This document shows positions 11,116 through 21,894 of a stretch of DNA of 64,000 bases, in pieces. The translations under genes were made by a program, and so were the position numbers. The first letter of the stretch is position 1; the number at the start of each line of letters is the position of its first letter. The notes beneath the pieces are model-generated. The model was given only the letters and a program-made list of their open reading frames with translations, had not been told where the DNA came from and ran no database searches. The stretch is from Clusia tigrina (Eukaryota; Arthropoda; Insecta; Diptera; Clusiidae). The stretch covers positions 1,030,501 through 1,094,500 of the forward strand of contig CAKKTE020000090.1 in NCBI GenBank assembly GCA_920105625.2, written 5' to 3'.

Positions 11116-11703
11116 TGAAACGTGTTTGCATATCAGTGAAACGGGATTGCATACTTTTAGGATCCCATCTGGAGTTTGAGAATGAGTGCACCACCCTGTG
11201 TGTGTAAGTCAAGACACGAACTATTCGTATAAAAGTTTACTTAAGAACACCCTGTCGGTGGTGTAAAATAATGAAAGCTTCCTTTGAGGTGTATATCAAG
11301 TTCTAGAAAGATCGAGATATTTCTACTGTATTGTAGAAATTTCCACCTCAACCATTCGAAACTATAAAAAGGACAAGCCTGTGGAAAGTCGAGGTGATTC
11401 GAACAGAGATCGTGACAGTGTGTACATCGAGCATTATAATCGCAACAGCAGTATTTGTAATTGTGCAAAGTGATGAAATTCATTGTGAAATAAAGTACAA
11501 ATTTGTAAAGAAGTAAACTTTAAGCCTAATATTAAATGTGTAAATAGCAATAGTTAAATAAAGTTAGTTATTTTAATTTAACCAGCGATTGTTTGATTAC
11601 TACACGATCCAGTGGTACGAATCCGAGTACAGAGAGTTAGAGTAAATTGTCAGGAGGGCAATTTCGTAACAGAGTAAATTGTCAAGAGGGCAATTTCGTA
11701 ACA
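11116..11703 (+). repeat. 5' LTR of SAP-Gag element
   Basis: It starts TGAAACGTG and ends CGTAACA. A TATAAAA box lies at about 11363. The last 65 bp consist of a 32-bp unit in tandem (11639-11670 and 11671-11702) plus a final A. The reverse-oriented solo LTR abuts its left side, separated only by ATAT. Confidence 0.85.
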
Positions 11704-11705
11704 AT

Positions 11706-11723
11706 TGGTGTCAGAAGTGGGAT
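11706..11723 (+). other. Primer-binding site (tRNA-Leu-like)
   Basis: TGGTGTCAGAAGTGGGAT lies two bases after the 5' LTR. It is complementary to a tRNA 3' end ending in CCA, and the sequence matches what I remember of insect tRNA-Leu, the primer reported for the mdg3/blastopia/micropia type. The tRNA identity is from memory. Confidence 0.7.
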
Positions 11724-11742
11724 TGTGTATATGTAATAAACA

Positions 11743-12851
11743 ATGGGTAAGTTTGAAAAACTGAGTTTGGAGCAGCTCAAGAAGGAGCTTGAGCGCTTAA
11801 ATTTGCAAACACAAGGGCTTAAAGCGGAGCTGCAGGTGCGATTAAGAAGCGCTTTAGAAGAGCAGGGTATAGATGTCGATGAGCATGTGAAGAGCCAACG
11901 ACATCTCGACACGAAGAAACACCGCAAGGAGCTAATACTGGTAACTTTGACATGAGCGTACTCATCGGGGTAATACAATCCTTCAAACAGGAGATGCTGC
12001 AGCAGTTACAACAAGAAGCTCAAGCAACCGAAGAGAGGATGCAGCAGCGAGATGAGAAGATGCAGAAGTTCTTCCAGCAATTCGATGAGAATATACACCA
12101 GCGATTAAAACCATATGCTCCAGCAGTCAAAGACGATGTCAAGGAACAGTTACAGCAGAGTGAAACGCGATTTACTCAACTAGCGGAACAGAACTCACAG
12201 CAGAAGAATGAAATGTCCGAGATGGGGGACAAGAAGGTTTGTGAGGTTGGGACACGACAGGAGTCTTTAGAAGGATTTATGGAACAAAAATCCAATGCGA
12301 ATGAGGAAAAGCAGATCGAAATTGAAGCTACCGCTAGCACAGATGGTTGGAGTAATCGCAAAGTACTGGCACCGTTGGCTATGTTAATGAAAGGTGCTGA
12401 TGTCCTGCCGACCATCGCAGAGGGTGAGAGAGACTGTTATGAAAACGTGATGAATTCAATTCAGCGGAGGAGTGGTGAGTCTCTACTACAGGATGTGGTG
12501 GAGGTGGAGCGGTTCGCCCATCTTGCCTGTCCAGGCGAGATTGCTGAGAGAAGTATGACGGATACTTTCGTATGTGGTATTCCCGATGCGGAAATGGACT
12601 ATTCAGCGATGACAAATCCAAAAGCTACATGTATGGAAATAGTGGCTGGCGCTTTAACGTTTGAGATAGCGGCCGTGGTGTGCCAGCCAGTATGCAGAGC
12701 CCGTCAGGTTCAAGTTGAAAGCGGACAGGGTTGCACGTGCAAGTGCCTTGCCTGCGGTGAGGTTGGATACGCGGCTCATAGTTGTCGGACGAAACGCAGA
12801 CGTTCTCCATCAGACTCGCATGTGGGACCGCAAAGGCAGGGAATTGGATGA
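11743..12851 (+). pseudogene. gag with N-terminal SAP-like domain and CCHC knuckle
   Basis: The start ATG at 11743 opens MGKFEKLSLEQLKKELERLN, a SAP-type helix-turn-helix (LxxxELxxxGL pattern). That frame stops at 11955, and the protein continues in the overlapping frame from 11952. A long Gln/Glu-rich coiled-coil segment (roughly codons 10-100 of the second frame) follows, then a capsid-like segment (NRKVLAPLAMLMKG; ESLLQDVVEVERFAHLACP; DAEMDYSAM) and a single zinc knuckle CLACGEVGYAAHSC. The two frames together give about 365 codons, roughly a normal Gag length. A frameshift, and possibly an internal deletion in the capsid region, damage it. Confidence 0.7.
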
Positions 12852-13083
12852 TGTTTTTAAGCTGTCGAATAACTAAATGGAGTCAGTCTCAAGGGGCAAG
12901 ATTTGACTCCCACACCATGCAGCCCCGGAATCCTCGTTTCTCAGACCCCACGGAAAGTCAGATGCTTAATTGCTGACAGTGTGATAAGCGAGGAGTAGTT
13001 GTGTATAAGCAGACGAAGAGTGGACTAAAAAGACATCTACAGTACTTCGATGCAGCAGTTGTATACCTGAAAAACTAGAACAG

Positions 13084-13410
13084 TTGAAGGAAATTCATGG
13101 AAACAGCAGAAATCGTACGCAACTGATGAGTGATAAAAGGAAAGCGAGATATGATGTACGAGTAAACTCTAAGGGATTTCAGGAAGGGCAACTAGTTATG
13201 CTTCATAATCCGCAAAGGAACAGTGGATTATCGCCAAAACTGCAAACACACTGGGAAGGACCTTATAAGGTGATAAAACGGATCAACGATGTTAGATACC
13301 GCATTCAGTGGACGAGAAATGGCAGGAGCAAAATGAAAGTCGTTCATTTAGAGAGGCTATCTCCTTATAAAGGTTGCAGTACTATCCTTGTTCGGGACGA
13401 ACAAGTTTAA
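13084..13410 (+). pseudogene. Integrase C-terminal fragment
   Basis: About 108 codons reading GQLVMLHNPQRNSG, KLQTHWEGPYKVIKRINDVR, then KMKVVHLERLSPYKG and a stop close to the polypurine tract. This is the SH3-like C-terminal integrase module (GPYKV...VHxxRLxPY) of Ty3/gypsy elements. The zinc finger and D,D-35-E core are missing because about 3 kb of pol has been deleted between 12860 and 13080. Confidence 0.75.
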
Positions 13411-13421
13411 GCGGAGGGCAG

Positions 13422-13986
13422 TGAAACGTGATAGCTCAGTGAAAAGGGATTGCATACTTTCAGGATCCCATCTGGAGAATGAGTGCCCCCTGTGAGTCAA
13501 GATGCGAACTATTCGAATAAAAGTTTATGCAAGAACCATCTGTCGGTAATATCAAAAAGAATATTCTCGACTTCTGTCGAAGAGGATAGAAGCTTCTAGA
13601 AACTACGAGAATAGCGTAGAAGTTTCTACCTCAACCATTCGAAAACTATAAAAGCGACAAGACTGTTCAAACTCGAAGACATTCGAACAGAGATCGTGGC
13701 AGTGTGTACATCGAGCATTATAATCGAATCAGCAGTATTTGTAATTGTGCAAAGTGATGAAATTCATTGTGAAATAAAGTACAAATTATAAAGAAGTAAA
13801 CTTTAAGCCTAATATTAAATGTGTAAATAGCAATAGTTAAATAAAGTTAATTATTTTAATTTAACCAGCGATTGTTTGATTACTACACGATCCAGTGGTA
13901 CGAATCCGAGTACAGAGAGTTAGAGTAAATTGTCAGGAGGGCAATTTCGTAACAGAGTAAATTGTCAAGAGGGCAATTTCGTAACA
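13422..13986 (+). repeat. 3' LTR of SAP-Gag element
   Basis: It starts TGAAACGTGATAGC, has a TATAAAAG box at about 13648, and ends with the same tandem 32-bp terminal duplication as the 5' LTR. It is followed by ATAT (13987-13990). The upstream polypurine tract is AAGCGGAGGGCAG. Confidence 0.85.
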
Positions 13987-13990
13987 ATAT

Positions 13991-15235
13991 GTTAAACATT
14001 GGACTGTGGGTTAGGGGTTAATCCGGCCAAGATTAAGCTGGTGCTATTCACTAGGAAGTATAAAGCTCCTCAATTTATCACTCCAAAACTAATGGGCGTA
14101 GATATTAATCTTGTCAAGGAAGCTAACTTTTTGGGCGTGATCCTAGATAGGAAGCTGAACTGGATGGCTAATATAAGTGAGCGCATTAGTTACCCTCATG
14201 TAGCTCTGTACTCTTGTAAAAGAGTTCTGGGAAAAAAATGGGGGTTACAGCCTAAGTTAGCCTATTGGATATACACACCTGTGGTACGACCAGTCCATTT
14301 TTATGGGGTGATTGCTTGGTGGACAGCCCTAATTAAGTCCACATTAAATAGGCTGGTAGCAAAGGTACAAAGAACGGCAGAGGTATTCATATGTGGTGCT
14401 ATTAGAACGACTCAAACGGCAGCTTTGGACCAATGCTTAATGTGCTGCGTGTTAGGTTTTTTGGCGAAAAAATGGCTGCAAATTCAGCTATAAGGCTATA
14501 AAAGCTATGCATCACTATCTTACGACGTTTAGAGGGTATTCCTGACTGTTTCGATTACATCACACCAATATGGCATTTGCAGGATCTCCATTCCCTCCAG
14601 GGATGAAAGGGATTCATATTCTATCTGACAGCCAAGCAGCTTTTCGCTCCCTGGATTCGGCTATTATCACCTCAAAGCCGTCAAGAGCTGCCGCAAATCT
14701 TTAGACGAGATAGCTAAGCAGACCCATCTGCACCTGTGTTGGGTTCCCGGCCAGAGAGATATTCCAGGAAACTGTAAAGCGGATGAACTTGCCCGTGAGG
14801 ATACTACCATACCGATTGAATGATGGGTCGAACTTCGGTATTCCTATTGCCACATGTAAGCTTTTAGTAAATACAATATCATTAGGCACAGCGGACAGGT
14901 GCTGGTCTACACTTGCAAGATGCAAAAAAGCTAGACAAACCTGGCATGATAAATTTCAAGTCCTCAAAGGACCTAGTGGCTCTAAACAGACAAAGTATAT
15001 GTTCTGTGATTAGTATTCTACCTTACAAGCATAGGCAGCTTAAACTCATGGAACTACAGTTATCAATAGTCAGGAAACGGCGAGGTGGTCAACAATGGAA
15101 GTGGAAAAAGCGTATTGCCTTTCTGAAGACAGTTTTATGCGACGTTAGGAATCCAGTATCTTGGTAAGTCTCATCAATGATGTGGTTGGAGATTAAGAGC
15201 TCTACAGAACAGCTCCGGCTACTGAAAAGTAAATA
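13991..15235 (+). pseudogene. LOA-type LINE fragment: RT C-terminus and RNase H
   Basis: The plus strand reads GLGVNPAKIKLVLFTRKYK, then EANFLGVILDRKLNWMANI, ALYSCKRVLGKKWGLQPKL and VVRPVHFYGVIAWWTAL, the RT thumb/connection of LOA elements. It continues with an RNase H-like segment: ILSDSQAAFRSL and, later, HLHLCWVPGQRDIPGN (catalytic Asp and HVPGH-like motif). The frame breaks several times. The fragment begins immediately after the ATAT flank of the upstream LTR element and ends in AT-rich sequence at about 15235-15300. It is probably the 3' half of an element similar to that at 1-2810, in the opposite orientation. Confidence 0.75.
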
Positions 15236-15340
15236 GTTTAAGTTGTTTGTTGTGATATATAAAATAATAAATATTAAAAATATATGTATATATAATTAGA
15301 TGTTATTATTGGTCTGTTTTGTCGTGACCCAGTTGTGTTT

Positions 15341-16796
15341 ATGGAGGTAGATGGTACTCAATTGCCAGAAGAAAAGTTGAACAGTGTTCTAACCGAGTTG
15401 CAGGACTTCATCAGTGTTCTTTGGGGTTTGATTAAGTCTAACACAAATACGGAAACGTATTTGTTACTGAGATCGCAGGATTTTGGACGTTGTCCAGAGT
15501 GGAAGAAGTAGATGCGGTCTTGCACGAGTTTGTGGGTCTAGGAAGTAATATTGAGGAGGCAGAGGAGGTGAAGAAGGAGAACGAATCTCTGAGGAAGTTG
15601 CTTGCACTACCTAAAGATGAGGTGCTCCGAAGTAGAAGGCTGAGGGGTGCGCCCAGGAATAGGCGTAAGATAAAATTCAGGAACTAGAGGCTAAGATCAG
15701 GAGCTTGGAGCAGGAGGTTCGCGAGGCTCACGAGACTACCCCGTACCACAAGGAGCCGGAAGGTGCAGTATCCGAGGGTAGCAGTATTAGGTACTCTGTG
15801 GCTAGGATGGGTATCGAGGAGATATCTAACACAGTGACCAGGTTGGTCCCAGTGTTCACTGGTGCGGAATCGGCGGATCTGCGTTCCAAGTTGGATAGAC
15901 TCTTTCATGGGTGCAGACTTGGAGCAGGAGGTACAAAGTCCGATGAGTGGCAGGATTTCTTTGAAAACAGAGATTATATGGCGATGCCCACAATCTAGTT
16001 TTGCCGAAAAAATTCAGTACTGCGGAGGAACTTTACTCACTGTGGAGGAACACCTACTTGAAGGTGAGGACTCTGGAAAAAATGACGCAGCAAATTAGGG
16101 TAGGGCAACAACTGGCGAATGAGGACATCCGAGCCTTCGCTAGACGGCTCGGGGCACTACAGGGGTTGGCACCAAAGATAGTGAGTGGAAAATACGGTGG
16201 ACCTGGAGATGCAGCGCTATTGCATGAGATAGATAAGTCAGTAGTAACAGCGTCTACGAGCGCCCGCGCTCAGGGTACACATGCTAGGTATGGGGCCAGA
16301 AACTCTGGAAAAACTGACGGACGGGGCTGTGAGAGCACACTTTTTGGTGGAGTGTGGCCGCGTTAGCATTGGGGAAGTACAGTTCATAGGGAGCAGGTTG
16401 GCTATACCCCGTCCTTTTACAGAGGGCAGAGAGTTCGACAGTGTAGTGTCGAATACACACGGAAGAATGAATGGCCCGGGGGTCAGCGAAGATAGATTCA
16501 GGGATCAGCGAAGTATAGGAAGGAGGTTTCAACAGAAGATGCCCCTGTGTTCATTTTGTCACAAGCGGGGCCATACGTGGGACGAAAGTTTTACGAGAAA
16601 GAACACGCCATATTGTATGGAGTGTCAAATGTATGGGCACGAGGCGAGTTTCAGTTGCACTGGAAGAAAAAGTCCAGAATGGGGTGCGGAGCAATCGGCA
16701 ATATGGGGCCCAAGGGTGCCTGAAAGTAACGCCGTAGGTGGTCGGGTTGCCGCAAATCCGAATTCCAGCTCGGAAAATAGCGGGCGTAAACGCTAG
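15341..16796 (+). pseudogene. gypsy-type gag with two CCHC-like knuckles
   Basis: It begins at an ATG at 15341 (MEVDGTQLPEEKLNSVLTEL), changes frame near 15490 to a coiled-coil rich in Glu/Lys (EEAEEVKKENESLRKLLAL), then continues in shifted frames with NTVTRLVPVFTGAESADLRS and a capsid-like region. The C-terminal part (to 16796) has CSFCHKRGHTWDESF and CMECQMYGHEASFSC; the first knuckle has lost its last Cys. At least three frame changes occur. Retroviral-like Gag is inferred from the knuckles and position ahead of protease and RT. Confidence 0.6.
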
Positions 16797-16985
16797 GGGT
16801 TAGGTTAGGTTAGGTAGGAGTGGCCGCCCAGTTTGCCAAAAGCACACTTGAGCATACATAATGGCCCATTGTGATACCACGGTGTGACGCCGTTCAAGCA
16901 CTGACTAAAAAGTTACCTTGCTGAGGATGGTGTTAGTCAGCGCAAGGACAGCGCGAGGAAAGGCACGACTCCTCCGCCATGTTGC
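16797..16985 (+). repeat. Short dispersed repeat starting with TTAGG-like units (SINE-like)
   Basis: About four units of TTAGG (16798-16818) are followed by GGAGTGGCCGCCC and, further on, AATGGCCCATTGTGATACCAC. It sits between gag and protease of the dead gypsy element, where no coding sequence is expected. I remember similar GGTTAGG...TGGC.GCCC...ATTGTGATACCAC sequences as dispersed repeats in fly genomes, but I cannot verify this. It is not a telomere, since Diptera have lost TTAGG telomeres. Confidence 0.45.
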
Positions 16986-18695
16986 AGGAAACCATCCTGA
17001 TACTTTGATGAACCTGGGTATGTCCCTAATATTAATGGATGAACCAGTGTTTTACGGGAAGAACTGGAGTTTGATAGGACAGATGTGAAGACTCTTAACG
17101 GTGCTTTTGGTGGATGCATCGTACCGTTGGGGTCAGTGAGGATGAGCCGCAGTAAAGTTAAGGGCGTGAACTTTAGGATGCATGTAATCGCTTTGGAGAA
17201 GGAAGGTATTCCGGCCGTTGGAATAATCGGGCGGGACAATCTCTGGAATCGCACGATTTTAGATGCATTAGAAAAGAGGCTTTTTGTTGACAGGGAGGAG
17301 AAATTAATAAAGTTAGAAGTAGTAGCATGGAGGTGGTAGACGCAAGGTCGATAAAGGTAGTCACGTTCCGTGAAAATACGAAGTATGCGAACTGCTGCTT
17401 GTTTTGCACAAGCAGCAGTTGGCAGAAGGTGTTTACATGGGAGACTCGGTGACGCACGTTTATGGCGGCAGGGTGCTGAACGCCACTGAGGAAGACTTCT
17501 GTATAGATAGGGATTATAGGCCTAAGCTTACAAGTTACAATAATTTTAAGGAACCGAACAGGGATCGGTTAATCAAGTAGACGTAAGGGAAATAATACAA
17601 AAAGTGCTGGAGTCAGTAAAATTAGACCCAAGCATAAATTCGGAGGAGAAAATATTTGTGGGTCATTTCATGACATACGAGTATTTTTTCTGGAAGGAGG
17701 CCAGTTAACATACGCACCGGACGTAGAACACAGAATACCGGTGAGAGCAGATATTAATCAAAAACAGTACAGGTTGCCACAGGTGCATAAGGATGAGGTA
17801 AACAGACAGGTCCATGGAATGCTGGAAGACACCATCATTTCCCCGAGTACCTCGCCATGAAATTCACCAGTTATTTTGGTACAGAAGAAGGGAGGTACCC
17901 CGGATCAGAAGAAGTGGAGAATGGTCGTTGACTTCAGGAAGTTGAACGACGCAACTATTAAGCAAGTTTTCCCAATTCCAAGGATAGAAGAGATCCTGGA
18001 TCAGTTGGGACATAGTTTTCTACACTTGATTTAGCGAGTGGCTACCATCAAGTTTTAGTGGATAAACGAGAGGAGCAGAACACCGCGCTCTGCACCGGTC
18101 TAGGGCACTACGAGTTTACGAGGATGCCGTTTGGTTTAACAGGGGCACCTGGTACCTACAACGTGCTAACGAGTTTGTAAGGGTTAGATTGTCTTGTGTA
18201 TCTCGACGACATAGTAATTTATGGGAAGAACATGCAGCAGCATTCGCAACGCTTGTGCAAAGTGTTCCAGAAATTACGAGAACACAATCTGAAATTTTGC
18301 GAACAGAGATAGGTTACCTAAGCCACCGTTGCTCAGAGGCAGGAACACTGCCAGAGCCCCAGAAGGTGGAGTGTGTGAAAAAACCTCCAGATTAGCCAGG
18401 TTCCGGCAGAAGTTGTCTGAGTACGATTTTGATATCATCTATAAGTCTGGGAAAACAAATTTGAATGCTGATGCGCTCAGCAAAGTACCGCAGAAGATGT
18501 CAGTAGTGGAAACTAGGGCCAAAGCAAAGTCAGAGAAGGAGACGGCCGGGAGAAGTCAATAGGGTAAAAGTGATGCGACACTAGATGTGAATTATGCGGG
18601 TGGCGATGCCAATGAACAACCAGCCAATAGTGTGGAATGGCTGGAGGATGAAAAATATATCCAGGCAGTGTTAAAGGGTTTCCATGATTCACCTC

Positions 18696-20115
18696 ATCGT
18701 TTAAATAGTTCAATAGAGTGATTCGGACGCGTGTCGGGTTGCTCCGTGAAGTTTTCAAAAAAGTGTAAAAATTACTATTTAATAAAACGTTAAAACCTGT
18801 GCGTACCTGTAGTGATTTCCGCCCCGTTGACTGCTGGACCAGGGGTCGGTATTGTAATCAACCACGGACTTCCTCAGGCGCTAAAAGGGAAATTTTAGTA
18901 ACGGTTCGTTAAATGTACAGGAAACCACCTTACTTCCGAATTTTCCCGCAAACTCGTCGCACAAGACGTTCGATGTGTGCTCTGCGAAGGCAATCATCCC
19001 GCTAATTATAAAGGTTGCACTGTCTATAAGGAGCTGCAACAAAAGTCGTTCCCAGCACTCAGAAACAGAGAAGCGAGGAACATTAACCAGGAAGCGCCTC
19101 AAAGATCCGCTCCACGAACAACAACGTCGTATGCAAATGTAGTACGAAACAATACTCCGGTAGAAACCAATACGAACCTAACCATTCCGCTCAACAATCC
19201 AAATATTCAACTGAATGAGGATATGACCGAGCTAAAAAGCATGCTTAAAGCATTGAAGGGTCAAGTGAGTACACTACTTAATCTACTAACTACAGTCGTA
19301 GCAAATATGTCGAAATGAATAAATCATTAAAAATCGCAGTCTGGAATGCCAATGGGCTCAGTTGTCATATCCATGAAATATCAGCTTTCTTAGCAGACAA
19401 AAATATTGACATTATGTTGATATCTGAAACCCATTTCACTGAAAAAAGTTACGCAAAAATTCCGCAATATGACCTATACTCCACAAACCACCCAGCTAGC
19501 ACTGCGCGTGGGGGAACTACTGTAATTATTCGTAACAGTATTGCACACGTGGAGCACGAATGTTATAAAAAGAAATACCTACAATCAACGGTTATAACAA
19601 TTGATGATTATAAAGGCCCCATAACAATTGCAGCGGTATATTGCCCTCCCAACCATCCAGTTAACTGCGAACAGTTCCAAGAATTTTATACCTCCCTAGG
19701 ATCAAGATTCATCGCTGCGGGTGATTATAATCCTAAGCATCCGCAATGGGGGTCTAGAATAACAACTCTTAGAGGCCGTAACCTATATAAAGCTATGCAA
19801 CAAAACAGCCAGTCACACCTATCAACGGGTGAGCCAACCTTCTGGCCAAAGGACAGTAACAAGCTTCCAGACGTTATCGACTTTTTTGTCTCCAAAGGTG
19901 TACCAAAAACAAACACTTCCATGGAATCGTGCCTGGACCTGTCATCAGATCACTCACCGATAGTTCTAACAATTAGCTGTCCGATCAGAGCAAGAACAAT
20001 CTGTCTGCACAACAAAAGCACAAATTGGGAGCTGTTTAGACAAAGCATTATCGAGTTTAATATGACAGATTGTAGTTAAATAAATGGAGATACAAAAAAA
20101 AAAAAAAAAAAAATT
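18696..20115 (+). mobile_element. Jockey-type LINE derivative: internally deleted and prematurely polyadenylated
   Basis: An insertion of 1.4 kb with a 9-bp target duplication ATTCACCTC (18687-18695 and 20116-20124). It splits a gypsy integrase whose frame resumes exactly after it. The 5' end carries a GATTCGGACGCGTG segment like Jockey 5' UTR/promoter regions. ORF1 is reduced to its C-terminal part (about 18977-19318), ORF2 stops after the endonuclease (20079), and a pure A tract follows (20094-20113) with AATAAA 10 bp upstream (20079-20084). Confidence 0.8.
19315..20079 (+). CDS. Jockey endonuclease domain, truncated ORF2 (254 codons)
   Basis: This open frame starts at the ATG overlapping the ORF1 stop (ATGAATAAA...) and encodes only the AP-endonuclease-like domain. 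Visible motifs are LKIAVWNANGLSCHIHE (Asn), LISETHF (catalytic Glu), RGGTTVIIRNS, AAVYCPPNHP, AAGDYNPKHPQWGS (Asp and Asn) and DLSSDHSPIVLTIS (Asp-His). The reverse transcriptase is missing, since the frame ends 14 bp before the poly(A) tract. An intact endonuclease alone could still nick DNA, but there is no evidence of expression. Its N-terminal partner is a shortened Gag with CVLCEGNHPANYKGC. Confidence 0.75.
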   Translation: MNKSLKIAVWNANGLSCHIHEISAFLADKNIDIMLISETHFTEKSYAKIPQYDLYSTNHPASTARGGTTVIIRNSIAHVEHECYKKKYLQSTVITIDDYKGPITIAAVYCPPNHPVNCEQFQEFYTSLGSRFIAAGDYNPKHPQWGSRITTLRGRNLYKAMQQNSQSHLSTGEPTFWPKDSNKLPDVIDFFVSKGVPKTNTSMESCLDLSSDHSPIVLTISCPIRARTICLHNKSTNWELFRQSIIEFNMTDCS

Positions 20116-20903
20116 ATTCACCTCTAGCTGGACACCAGGGATTCTGTAAAACCCATGACAGAATTAGGCGAGTATACGGATGGATGGGTATGCTCAGGAA
20201 TCTAAAGATGGACATCAGGAATTCTCCAAAATGACAGGTCAACAAGACTTCCAAGCTAGCAAAATGATGTTGATCGACACACCAAAGCTAAGTTTTGATA
20301 AGGTTCATATGGACATTGTAGGAATCCTTCCAGAAACGGTTTCAGGAGATAAATATGTACTTAAGTTTCATGATTTTACTAAATACATGGCGTGCGTGGC
20401 TATACCCGATGCTGAAACAAGTACGGTAGACAAGGCATTTTTTATGAGATAATTGCACGTTATAATATGCCAAAAGTGTTGGTGAAGATATTCCATTCAA
20501 CACCACCAAACTAAGTGACGAATATACACGTATTTAATGTGCTCTACTTATGTAATCACTCATGTTTCCCACTGCTATCACAATTGCACAATTCTTTGTA
20601 ATTCAAGTAAATATTAATTTCAGAGTCAAGACCAGCTTTGTTATGGTTCTGAATAAATTAAATAATATTTAGTGTGCACATCAGCACAATTGCATTGGTC
20701 TGATCGTGCACTCGAACACCATGCTTGCGTATGTAGCGCTTCACTTATATTTAATTTACTTAAATCGTTTTTGCGTGTGAAGCACGGTGTTATCTGGTTC
20801 ACAGATAATATATCACACATTTATTTCTTAAATTCATAATTCTTATATACTATTTACAAAGAACACTCTAAGTATTGACCTTTCTGGTGTTCCAGTTACG
20901 TTG

Positions 20904-21135
20904 GCTTGACCAACTGACTTACTGAATGTAAAAGTGTCGACGGTGCATTCTAAATTCCAATGCCCTTCGTCAACTCGACTACGGAACTGTGACACCCTAA
21001 AAGTTTACATAATAATTAATACATAAATACTATTTTATTTGCACCCTAACAATATGTGCTTTCTTAATAGTTTATTTGTACAAATGTTAACTACGCCAAA
21101 TGTGTAGTGTATATTAGGAGTTGGTGCTGTGAGTC
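20904..21135 (+). repeat. LTR-like remnant sharing two blocks with 53749-54059
   Basis: Block A (about 20904-20990, GGTGCATTC...CGGAACTGT) and block B (21082-21135, TTAACTACGCCAAATGTGTA, then GGTGCTGTGAGT) recur at 53749-54059. There block A is duplicated in inverse orientation and block B is on the opposite strand relative to this copy. Terminal boundaries are not clear. The stretches 20490-20900 and 21140-21890 contain nothing else I can assign; they are AT-rich and probably belong to this repeat and to the gypsy pol-env junction. Confidence 0.45.
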
Positions 21136-21894
21136 AGCTACGCACAGGTAGCTTGATTCTGACTCATAACAGGTCGAAGAGTCGAATTAATGGGAATGTA
21201 TAATGTAATAGCTTTTCTAAAAGTATAGTGAGTAATAAATTAAGGTCAAAATTATTTTATTTGGATTGAAGGTAGCGCAATAATGCAAGCAAAAAAAATA
21301 AGAAGCAAACACACAGACACAGTGCCTGTGCGGTTTGGATTTTTTTGTAAGGCTTTCGGTAGCGTCAGCCAGAATGTGTTTCTAAACAAGCGCCACTGTC
21401 TCTATGGGTTTGGTTGCATTGCAATGGATATATGTCAGAAACTGGTTTTTGGTTAGCATGGCCAATTTCATAGTTGTTTAAGTACAGTGAAGCGTGATAT
21501 AGTGGGTATTTAAGAAAGTTGCTAATAATTAGGTTGTAGCGCTGTAATTTAGATAAGCATAAGGCAGAAATAAGAAATGAGCGGTATGTATATTTATTTA
21601 TGTGCGGTCAGAATGCATGCTTATGGATAGATATAGATAATACAAGTTAACTGAATGAGTTAATTGTAATATTATATTCATGTTAAGAATATTAAAATCA
21701 TGAAATGTATTCATGGCCGTGTGTTGGACCTTGCAACCTCATGAGTGGAAATGTCCAGAGTAATAATCATTTATGAGACGGTTCGGTGCAGGAATTTGTA
21801 TAATATGTATGTGTAGTTAAGTTTAATCACTATAGCATCAATAATGGTAATAATACGCTTAGATCACGTAGTTACTAAGTTGTAAAATCTAACA

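Larger units (their letters stand above)
11116..13986 (+). mobile_element. Internally deleted Ty3/gypsy-type LTR element, SAP-Gag family
   Basis: Complete LTR-to-LTR element of 2.87 kb with an ATAT duplication at 11112-11115 and 13987-13990. It has a 5' LTR (11116-11703), a primer-binding site (11706-11723), a damaged gag (11743-12851), only the integrase C-terminus (13084-13410), a purine-rich tract (about 13409-13421) and a 3' LTR (13422-13986). Protease, RT, RNase H and most of integrase are missing, so it could move only in trans. The LTRs differ in length (588 against 565 bp) and by many substitutions, so the insertion is not recent. Confidence 0.85.
17040..20490 (+). pseudogene. gypsy-type pol: protease, RT, RNase H, integrase (interrupted)
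   Basis: The protease tail (17085-17339) contains GIIGRDNLWNRTI. RT (about 17640-18300) contains NSPVILVQKKGG, WRMVVDFRKLNDATI, TLDLASGYHQVLVDKR, FTRMPFGLTGAP and CLVYLDDIVIYGKN (catalytic DD). The RNase H end contains YDFDIIYKSGKTNLNADALS (18419-18478). The integrase zinc finger reads KGFHDSP before 18696 and LAGHQGFCKTHDRIRR after 20116, and the core begins FDKVHMDIVG with its first catalytic Asp. Stops and frameshifts are scattered. The integrase is split by the inserted Jockey derivative and fades at about 20490. Confidence 0.75.

Noticed and set aside
16798..16818. TTAGG repeats as an interstitial telomere
   Set aside because: Only about four units, inside a retroelement, and followed by a unique repeat body; flies lack TTAGG telomeres.
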